Below are positions 1 to 5,004 of a stretch of 5,004 nucleotides of DNA, one piece after another. The DNA comes from Bacteroidales bacterium. Its GTDB lineage: Bacteria > Bacteroidota > Bacteroidia > Bacteroidales > UBA4181. A program made the translations under genes and the position numbers. The stretch covers positions 1 to 5,004 of the forward strand of contig JAISKR010000010.1 in the NCBI GenBank assembly GCA_031260845.1. Direction: 5' to 3'. The notes beneath the pieces were generated by a model. It was not told the DNA's origin. It worked only from the letters and a program-made list of their open reading frames with translations, and searched no databases. How positions within the stretch are numbered: the first letter of the stretch is position 1; each line of letters opens with the position of its first letter.

Positions 1-37
1 GGTGGAAAAAGCGTTGATACACTGCATTTAATTCATC

Positions 38-58
38 ATTAACAATTAACCATTACAA
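38..58. repeat. Imperfect heptamer repeat at the kinase stop codon
   Basis: Three heptamers in a row on the plus strand (attaaca, attaacc, attacaa) span the end of the kinase gene; the third contains its stop codon. The first two differ at one base and the third is degenerate. AT-rich heptamers of this kind are familiar in Bacteroidota spacers. With so few copies it may be chance. No function is evident. Confidence 0.35.
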
Positions 59-1204
59 GTGAGTTTTGAGCATGATTCTGAACGTGGTTCCTTTGTCAGG
101 TTCGGAATGTAACACGAAAATACGCCCGTGGTGGTACGACTCGATGATGCGTTTGCTGAGCGACAGTCCCAATCCCCAACCTCTTGATTTGGTGGTGTAT
201 CCGGGTTTAAATATCGTTTTCTGCTTGCTCTTTGGGATGCCTTTGCCGGTATCGCTCACATTCACAATGATATGTTTCTGCCCGCAAGTGACTTCAATGC
301 TGATTTTTCCGACTCCGCCCATCGCGTCCAATGCGTTTTTGCACAGGTTTTCAATCACCCAACTGAACAGCGTTTCGCTCAACGGCGCCATAACGGGCTG
401 TTGCGGCGGTGTAAACGTGATGCTCACTTTGTCGGACGAGCGTTTTCGGATATACGTCAGGCTTTGGATGATAGCCTGCCCTATATCGGTCATGGGAAAT
501 GCCGGTGTAGAACCTATTTTCGAGAAACGATCCGTCACGGAATTGAGTCGCGCCACGTCTTTTTCCAATTCGTTGACCAATGCCCGGTCAATGTCTTGTG
601 TTTTCAACAACTCAGTGATGGCAAGCAATGACGAAAGAGGCGTGCCCAACTGGTGCGCCGTTTCTTTCGATAAGCCTACCCATACCTTGTTTTGCTCCGA
701 TTTGCGCGACGAACTGAAAGCAAAATACGCGACTACCACAAACAGTATGATAATCCCTAACTGAACGTATGGATAATACGCTAATTTGTAGAGAATCAAC
801 GAATCGTCGAAGTGGATATACTGCACCTGCCCATCAAAGCGGATGACAATGGGCGGATACTTGTCCTGCATAGCCTTCAATCGCGCATTCAGATAGCCCG
901 CCTTCCTTACTTTCAGCGTGTCCAAGTTGCGAGTGTCAATAATATTCATGTTTTCGTCTGTCCAAATGACCGGAATGGTTGTGTTGTTCTCAATCACCCG
1001 CATATAGAAATCGAGATTGGCGTCGTCGTTGCCGGCGTCCACTAAATTCCGGTATGCGTCCACCCACAGCGCCATTTTCCGGTGTTCTTCCTCCGACAAC
1101 TCCTGAATGAGGCTGTGTGTATATAACAGCGAACCGATAGCAATGGCAACCGCGCCTGCCAACAGCAAAAAGTTCCATCTCAACCTGAGTTGATAAATAT
1201 TCAT
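53..1204 (-). CDS. Membrane sensor histidine kinase with HQLGTP phospho-acceptor box
   Basis: A two-component sensor kinase of 383 residues that should autophosphorylate on H184 and pass the phosphate to an unseen response regulator. Membrane segments at about 10-29 and 147-164 enclose a periplasmic sensing loop of about 117 residues with no recognised domain. Only about 20 residues separate the second segment from the phospho-acceptor site, so there is no HAMP domain. The H-box is KETAHQLGTPLSSL (180-193). The ATP-binding domain looks intact: N-box ENLCKNALDAM (285-295), G1 box DTGKGIP (318-324), F-box FKPGYTTK (332-339) and G2 box RGWGLGLSLS (341-350). Glutamine stands after the histidine where most HisKA kinases have an acidic residue. 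The gene starts six bases past the batE stop, so it is very probably co-transcribed with batDE. No response regulator gene is in the window. The signal sensed is unknown; envelope stress is only a guess from the neighbours. Confidence 0.92.
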   Translation of the reverse strand: MNIYQLRLRWNFLLLAGAVAIAIGSLLYTHSLIQELSEEEHRKMALWVDAYRNLVDAGNDDANLDFYMRVIENNTTIPVIWTDENMNIIDTRNLDTLKVRKAGYLNARLKAMQDKYPPIVIRFDGQVQYIHFDDSLILYKLAYYPYVQLGIIILFVVVAYFAFSSSRKSEQNKVWVGLSKETAHQLGTPLSSLLAITELLKTQDIDRALVNELEKDVARLNSVTDRFSKIGSTPAFPMTDIGQAIIQSLTYIRKRSSDKVSITFTPPQQPVMAPLSETLFSWVIENLCKNALDAMGGVGKISIEVTCGQKHIIVNVSDTGKGIPKSKQKTIFKPGYTTKSRGWGLGLSLSKRIIESYHHGRIFVLHSEPDKGTTFRIMLKTHL

Positions 1205-1210
1205 TGATAT

Positions 1211-1963
1211 TTAGATTACTTCCAAATCCTTCGCCCGCATCCAGCCTTTGTTCCCGTCGGCAATGCGCACCTCGCACCAGTCGCCTACGCGGTCTGTGAT
1301 ATACACCTTGACGCCTTCGTGCAGGATAAACAGGTTGTTGCCGCTATCGTCAGGCGAACTTTTCAGCGTGACGGAAGGTACAAACACTATCGCCTCGTCA
1401 ATGCGCTCCACATTGGCTTTTTGCAGAAATCCGAAGGTGAATGAGCCGATACAAAGCAGAAAGGTGACGACGCCCACGGAAAAAGCAATCCGTTTAAGGT
1501 TTAGTTTTCGCAAAAACAGGAAACCAAGCGCCATCAGCAGAGAAGCGATGAAAAACGAGATGCTCAGCCACGACCACGCACGAACCGAAAAGAGGTCGCG
1601 CAGGTTTTTTCCCCAAGTGATGAAGAAAAGTTCAGGCACCGCTTCCACCTTGTCGAAGATGAGCGAGCGCGTCAGTTGCAGGTTCCAGTCGAGGTCTTCA
1701 TCGTTGGGCGCCAGCCGTTTGGCACGTTCGTAGTACAGGATGGCTGATTTGACGTCGTGATTTTTGAAACAGGCGTTGCCCATATTGTAATACAGGGTTG
1801 CCGAAGTCCAGCCGGAATCCACCAGTGTTTGATATAGCCGGGTGGCTTCCGTAAACTCATTTTGCTGATACAACAGTGCTGCACGATTCAGCGTACTGTC
1901 CATTTCCGAAGCGTGAAGCGCTGTCGAAACTGTCATCAATAATGTAATGAATAATGTCCTCAT
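1211..1963 (-). CDS. batE: BatE-type TPR and SH3-like domain membrane protein
   Basis: Second gene of the unit, fitting BatE of the Bacteroides aerotolerance operon, a likely partner of BatD at the inner membrane. The 250 residues show a signal peptide (about 1-18, ending LHA), then two TPR-like helical repeats at about 23-56 and 57-90; the second contains LYYNMGNACF and AILYYERAKRLAPND. Two hydrophobic segments follow at about 130-151 and 159-180, joined by a short basic loop RKLNLKR. The C-terminal 60 residues form a bacterial SH3-like domain, with VTLKSSPDDSGNNLFILHEG and a closing GWMRAKDLEVI. The basic loop should be cytoplasmic, which places both the TPR part and the SH3 part in the periplasm. 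TPRs usually bind proteins, and SH3b domains often bind cell-wall peptides; neither partner is visible here. The start is fixed by the overlap with batD and the signal peptide. Confidence 0.88.
   Translation of the reverse strand: MRTLFITLLMTVSTALHASEMDSTLNRAALLYQQNEFTEATRLYQTLVDSGWTSATLYYNMGNACFKNHDVKSAILYYERAKRLAPNDEDLDWNLQLTRSLIFDKVEAVPELFFITWGKNLRDLFSVRAWSWLSISFFIASLLMALGFLFLRKLNLKRIAFSVGVVTFLLCIGSFTFGFLQKANVERIDEAIVFVPSVTLKSSPDDSGNNLFILHEGVKVYITDRVGDWCEVRIADGNKGWMRAKDLEVI
1960..1963 (-). promoter_or_regulatory. ATGA stop-start overlap coupling batD and batE
   Basis: The batE start codon (1963-1961) overlaps the batD TGA stop (1962-1960) in an ATGA tetranucleotide. No Shine-Dalgarno sequence is seen ahead of batE. 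The arrangement points to one transcript and probably to termination-reinitiation, so that BatD and BatE are made in linked amounts. The overlap is read directly; the coupling is inferred. Confidence 0.75.
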
Positions 1964-3777
1964 ATTGTCTTTTGCATTTTATCAATAACGTCAACGGCAC
2001 GATTGTAAAGCGTTTTCATATCTGCGTTGCCTGACGATGGGGCGTAGCGGGCAAATTCGCAATCATCAATCACACCGATAAATTCATCTGTCAGCGATTC
2101 AGGAACCTTGTTCTGTTGCATCATTTGTTTTCCCGTGTCTTTCGACAAGTCAGCCACCGGAATATTCAGTTTATCGCCGAGATAACCCCATAATGCTCTC
2201 GAAAGTTCTTCATACATGAGGGTTTGCTGTCCGCTGTTCATGAAAGTAGCGGCTTTTTTCAGTCTTTTGGAAGCGTAACGGTTGGCGTGTTTGTTTTTCA
2301 CGAATGCCAAATCGGAATATTTGCGGATATATTTGCGGCGGAAATACACGATGGTAGCAAAACCCGCCAGCGGAATGACAAACCACAACAGGAATTTCCA
2401 CGTTCCAAAGAAGTGATCGCCCTTTTTGTGCAGTGAATCATGGCTTTGTTTGATATAACGCACGTCCTTACCGAGAAATTTGACGTCTTCGCGCGTTATC
2501 CCGCTGATAACGTTTGTACCGGACTGTTCTTCTCCTTTCTCCACCGTTATGGTGTATTCTTCGGAATGCAGGCTTTTGTATTGCTTTGTTTGCGGGTCGA
2601 AGAAACTAAATTCGATGGCTGGCAGTTTGTAGGTTCCTCCGTGGCGGGGAACAATCACGTATTCAAAGGTTTTGCTTCCCGACGTTGCAGTAGAATTTAG
2701 ATGGGTGTTGACTTTGGGATCGAACACTTCAAAATCGGGCGGAAAATTGACTTTCGGGGCGTCCGCAAACTTCACGTTGCCTGTGCCTGAAATCACCACT
2801 TTCAGGGTGATAGGGTCGTTTGCCTTCACCTCGGTTTTATCGACAGAGGCGTCCAATTTCAGTTGCCCTACCGCATTGCTGAAAGATGCCGGTTTGCCTT
2901 CCGGAAGCGGTAAAACAGTGATATTCACCGGATAACTTTTTACTTCGCGGGGAACGGTCTGTACCTGTGTGCCACCGAAGATGTCGTCAAAAATATTGCG
3001 TGAACGGCTTTGTACGCGCTGCGTTATGCCGATTTCCATTGTACACGGACTGATGGTCAGGGCGCCGCTTTTTTGCGGAAACAAAATGATTTGTTTTAAC
3101 ACGCCTGTTCCGTAAACCTCCCCATTCACCGTTTCGCGTTCAAGGCTTCTCAACGGGGGCGTATCTAATTCCTGTTTGAAAAAACCGTCGAAAGAGGGGA
3201 ATTTCACGTCGTTGATGCTCGAAATATCCACTTTCGAGAAGAGTTTCAAGGTGGTGGTGATATATTCGCCTTGATATATCTTGCTTCGGCTGGGGATAAC
3301 GCTGACAAACACCTCGCGATTGTCTGTTTGCACCTGCGAGTTATCCGCTTGTGCCGTTGCGCCGCCTTGTTGCTGCTGCTGTGCCGCCTGCGCGGAAGCA
3401 TTGCCTGCCACCACTTGCACAGGCACAGGGGCGGATTGGTACTTCTTTTTGTCCACAGTCACCTCCACAGCGGGAAAATCCTGCGTTCCCTCCTGCATAG
3501 CCTGCACGGCATACGAATAGACAACAATGACGGACGAAACAAATTTTCCGCCCGACATGGACGTTTCCATCTTCTGCTGCGTACCCATGCTCCGCAGCAC
3601 TTTGAAAGCAGTCATTTCAGGGAAAGCAGGCTGCGAACCCTTCGCATTTATTTCCACGTCCAACTGAAACGGCTCACCCACCTTTACCACTCGCGGGCAG
3701 TTGACGGTAACTTTCACGTCTTCCGCTTGAAGTGTCAGTGTGAAAAAGATAAATAATACCGATAATAAACTTTTCAT
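1960..3777 (-). CDS. batD: BatD family protein (aerotolerance operon, membrane-anchored periplasmic protein)
   Basis: Belongs to the BatD family, named from the Bacteroides aerotolerance operon; the molecular function is not settled. The 605 residues begin with a signal peptide (1-18, ending LQA). Three beta-rich, Ig-like stretches follow, at about 20-123, 155-290 and 303-413, separated by a low-complexity Gln/Ala/Gly linker (about 125-152). The third carries the family-like pattern GTGNVKFADAP (331-341) and VPRHGGTYKLPAIEF (376-390). One membrane segment (about 460-478) is followed by a basic RRKYIRK stretch, which fits a periplasmic N-terminal part and a cytoplasmic tail. The tail (about 485-605) looks helical and contains ALWGYLGDKLNIPVADL (528-544) and CEFARYAP (573-580). 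The length is normal for Bacteroidota members. The start at 3777 is supported by the signal peptide and the promoter just upstream. The stop overlaps the batE start. The usual upstream partners batA and batB are not adjacent. Confidence 0.93.
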   Translation of the reverse strand: MKSLLSVLFIFFTLTLQAEDVKVTVNCPRVVKVGEPFQLDVEINAKGSQPAFPEMTAFKVLRSMGTQQKMETSMSGGKFVSSVIVVYSYAVQAMQEGTQDFPAVEVTVDKKKYQSAPVPVQVVAGNASAQAAQQQQQGGATAQADNSQVQTDNREVFVSVIPSRSKIYQGEYITTTLKLFSKVDISSINDVKFPSFDGFFKQELDTPPLRSLERETVNGEVYGTGVLKQIILFPQKSGALTISPCTMEIGITQRVQSRSRNIFDDIFGGTQVQTVPREVKSYPVNITVLPLPEGKPASFSNAVGQLKLDASVDKTEVKANDPITLKVVISGTGNVKFADAPKVNFPPDFEVFDPKVNTHLNSTATSGSKTFEYVIVPRHGGTYKLPAIEFSFFDPQTKQYKSLHSEEYTITVEKGEEQSGTNVISGITREDVKFLGKDVRYIKQSHDSLHKKGDHFFGTWKFLLWFVIPLAGFATIVYFRRKYIRKYSDLAFVKNKHANRYASKRLKKAATFMNSGQQTLMYEELSRALWGYLGDKLNIPVADLSKDTGKQMMQQNKVPESLTDEFIGVIDDCEFARYAPSSGNADMKTLYNRAVDVIDKMQKTI

Positions 3778-3781
3778 GCGA

Positions 3782-3808
3782 CAAAAGTAATTATTTTTTT
3801 GCTGAAAA
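3782..3808 (-). promoter_or_regulatory. Bacteroidota-type promoter of batD
   Basis: On the minus strand, TACTTTTG (3789-3782) matches exactly the TAnnTTTG -7 element used by the Bacteroidota primary sigma factor. An A-run (3800-3794) lies just upstream. The -33 region is poor: the nearest candidate is TTTTC (3808-3804), which is closer than the usual spacing and lacks the consensus TTTG. The -7 element ends only four bases before the batD ATG (3777), so the transcript would begin at or very near the start codon, giving a leaderless or nearly leaderless mRNA. It is the only TAnnTTTG match on this strand in the gap, and it implies that batD-batE-kinase can be transcribed apart from the fucosidase gene. 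Confidence 0.6.
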
Positions 3809-3871
3809 TATTCTCTTGGGACGAAAAAATGAATCGACAGTAATGTAAAATAATGAATGAGTGTTTATTGG

Positions 3872-3887
3872 TGTCCATTTAAGGACA
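3872..3887. repeat. Small inverted repeat downstream of the fucosidase gene
   Basis: TGTCC and GGACA form a perfect 5-bp stem around a six-base AT-only loop, 17 bases past the fucosidase stop codon. It could help end the fucosidase transcript or stabilise its 3' end. However, the stem is short and no U-run follows it on the minus strand, so it is not a convincing intrinsic terminator. The rest of the 127-base gap is AT-rich and shows no other structure apart from the batD promoter element. Confidence 0.3.
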
Positions 3888-3904
3888 ATCTGTCATACTT
3901 TCGT

Positions 3905-5004
3905 TTATTTTTGAATTTTGAAGGTATAAGCATACTCACATGGACGGTTTTTCGCTTTCTGCAAATCGGAAGGCAGGGTGATGGTGGTGGCGCCATTTTT
4001 ATAACTCCATTCGAGGGGTTTTTTGTAGCCAAGCATATAAATTTTGGATCCTTTTGCCGGTTCGACCGATTTCAATGTCAATTGTTTTCCGGGCCATTCC
4101 AATGCGATGGCGAAAACCGTTTTGTTGTCTTTGCTGCGGGTAAAATGCACATTATTCTCTTTACTTACCGAATAAGCCCTTGTTGAATAAATACCTTCTC
4201 CGTTCACTTTGAGCCACTTGCCGATATCTTTCAATCGTTTTTCCTGCACTTCAGGCAATGCGCCTTGTCCGTCTAAATTGACGATTAGCAACAAATTACC
4301 GCCACGAGCGACTACATCCACAAACATATCAATGAATTGCTTGGAAGTAATCACATTCTCTTCTGTATCTTGCCAGTTGAAACCAAACGACTGGCTGATG
4401 CCGCGATTTTCTTCCCACACATATTGTCCGTTTTTTCTTTCTTCGGGCATAAATCCACCATATTCACTGGTATATACATCGCCCCTGTATCCACGCAACC
4501 ATTTGTTGTTTACAACTCCGTAACGGTCGTTTATCGCCACTTCCTTTTTCCCTTCTGCGTGATTGTAGAAATATGCCGAAATATCATAACTTCCCTGAAC
4601 GTCCACCGAAGCATCCCATTCGCCGTCATACCACAAGACGTCGGGGTCATAACGGTCGATAAACTCTACTGCTTGCGGAATGCTGTAATCGCGCACATAG
4701 TCGCGCACAGCAACCTTACCGGTCGCCCACGTTTCTAATTTAGGCTCGTAGGGTTTGTATTTATCGCCAAATTCTCTATATATCAGTGTCCCGTCGTGGT
4801 CGATGATGGGATATTCCCACTCCTGAGTGCTGAAATAGAAGCCGAATTTCAATCCTTTGGCACGGCAGTTGTCCACCACAGGTTTGATGAGGTCTTTACC
4901 GACCATATCGCCTGCATCACGAAAGGTGTAAGACGAGGGCCAGAGGCAGAAACCCGAATGATGCTTGCAAAAAGGAATAATATACTTCATTCCCGCCTCA
5001 ATAG
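3905..5004 (-). CDS. Alpha-L-fucosidase, GH29 family (5' end truncated by window edge)
   Basis: Hydrolyses terminal alpha-L-fucose from glycans, a retaining glycosidase. The reading frame stays open to the window edge: codons for I-E-A-G precede the Met at 4990, and family homologues continue in that way, so this Met is internal. Roughly 100-130 N-terminal residues are probably missing, so any signal peptide cannot be judged. Counting from that Met, KHHSGF (9-14) carries the paired histidines that bind fucose, and LWYDGEWD (119-126) contains the expected nucleophile D122. WEEN (192-195) followed by FGFNW lies where families place a candidate acid/base region; this assignment is uncertain. GGNLLLIVNLDGQG (230-243) and WLKVNGEGIY (259-268) are GH29 signatures. 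Residues from about 275 form the C-terminal beta-sandwich, ending in EYAYTFKIQK. The DGEW and MLG..LEWS motifs resemble human FUCA1, which suggests subfamily A. The gene precedes batD by 127 bases and is probably functionally unrelated to it. No internal stop or frameshift is visible. Confidence 0.93.
   Translation of the reverse strand, partial: IEAGMKYIIPFCKHHSGFCLWPSSYTFRDAGDMVGKDLIKPVVDNCRAKGLKFGFYFSTQEWEYPIIDHDGTLIYREFGDKYKPYEPKLETWATGKVAVRDYVRDYSIPQAVEFIDRYDPDVLWYDGEWDASVDVQGSYDISAYFYNHAEGKKEVAINDRYGVVNNKWLRGYRGDVYTSEYGGFMPEERKNGQYVWEENRGISQSFGFNWQDTEENVITSKQFIDMFVDVVARGGNLLLIVNLDGQGALPEVQEKRLKDIGKWLKVNGEGIYSTRAYSVSKENNVHFTRSKDNKTVFAIALEWPGKQLTLKSVEPAKGSKIYMLGYKKPLEWSYKNGATTITLPSDLQKAKNRPCEYAYTFKIQK

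Noticed and set aside
1..27. Possible start of a further minus-strand gene (ATG at 27, reading MQCINAFST)
   Set aside because: Nine codons are too few to judge, and no promoter element or recognisable N-terminus supports it.
28..49. Inverted repeat ttaatt...aattaa as a terminator for the kinase gene
   Set aside because: The six-pair stem is entirely A-T with a ten-base loop and no following U-run, so it would be too weak. It is expected by chance in such AT-rich sequence.
66..764. Long plus-strand open frame (232 codons) opposite the histidine kinase
   Set aside because: It is antisense to a kinase with all catalytic boxes intact, and its translation shows no domain or signal. Codon bias of the real gene explains it.
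990..1277. Minus-strand open frame of 95 codons across the batE-kinase junction
   Set aside because: It overlaps the C-terminus of batE and the start of the kinase in another frame. Both of those are well supported and this one has no family features.
1248..1733. Plus-strand open frame of 161 codons opposite batE
   Set aside because: It lies wholly antisense to batE, is rich in Arg and Ser as shadow frames often are, and has no recognisable motif.
3271..3756. Plus-strand open frame of 161 codons opposite the batD 5' half
   Set aside because: His/Leu/Arg-rich, Cys-containing translation without domain features. It is a shadow of batD, whose signal peptide and beta domains are clear.
3857..4186. 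Plus-strand open frame over the fucosidase 3' end and the intergenic gap
   Set aside because: Mostly antisense to conserved GH29 sequence. The nearby TACTTTCG on the plus strand only partly matches the promoter consensus.
3905..4990. Fucosidase as a complete gene starting at the Met at 4990
   Set aside because: The frame is open to the window edge with family-like residues (IEAG) before this Met, and the N-terminal part of the GH29 barrel would be missing.

Overview
The window reads as chromosomal DNA from a member of the Bacteroidota, most likely the order Bacteroidales. Three things point there: a BatD-BatE pair of the Bacteroides aerotolerance type, a TAnnTTTG promoter element directly in front of batD, and AT-rich gene starts without Shine-Dalgarno sequences. 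All four genes lie on the minus strand, so transcription runs from position 5004 towards position 1. Coding density is high; the largest gap is 127 bases.

Region by region, in the direction of transcription: (1) 5004-3905, the C-terminal part of a GH29 alpha-L-fucosidase whose 5' end lies outside the window. (2) 3904-3778, an AT-rich intergenic gap with a small inverted repeat and, at its far end, a promoter element that almost touches the batD start codon. (3) 3777-1960, batD, a large periplasmic protein anchored by one membrane segment. (4) 1963-1211, batE, a TPR plus SH3-like membrane protein whose start codon overlaps the batD stop codon (ATGA). (5) 1204-53, a membrane-bound sensor histidine kinase starting six bases after batE. 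(6) 52-1, a short AT-rich tail with a heptamer near-repeat.

batD, batE and the kinase form one tight operon-like unit. BatD and BatE are membrane proteins with large parts predicted outside the cytoplasm, and the kinase has a periplasmic sensing loop, so a shared cell-envelope role is a reasonable inference. The usual upstream partners of batD (moxR, a DUF58 gene, the VWA genes batA and batB, and often batC) are not next to it. A carbohydrate-degrading gene stands there instead, which suggests the bat locus is split or reduced. I found no RNA genes, CRISPR array, insertion sequence or phage element, and no clear sign of a wholly new system. The best leads are the split bat locus with its linked kinase, the near-leaderless batD promoter, and the HQLGTP phospho-acceptor motif of the kinase.
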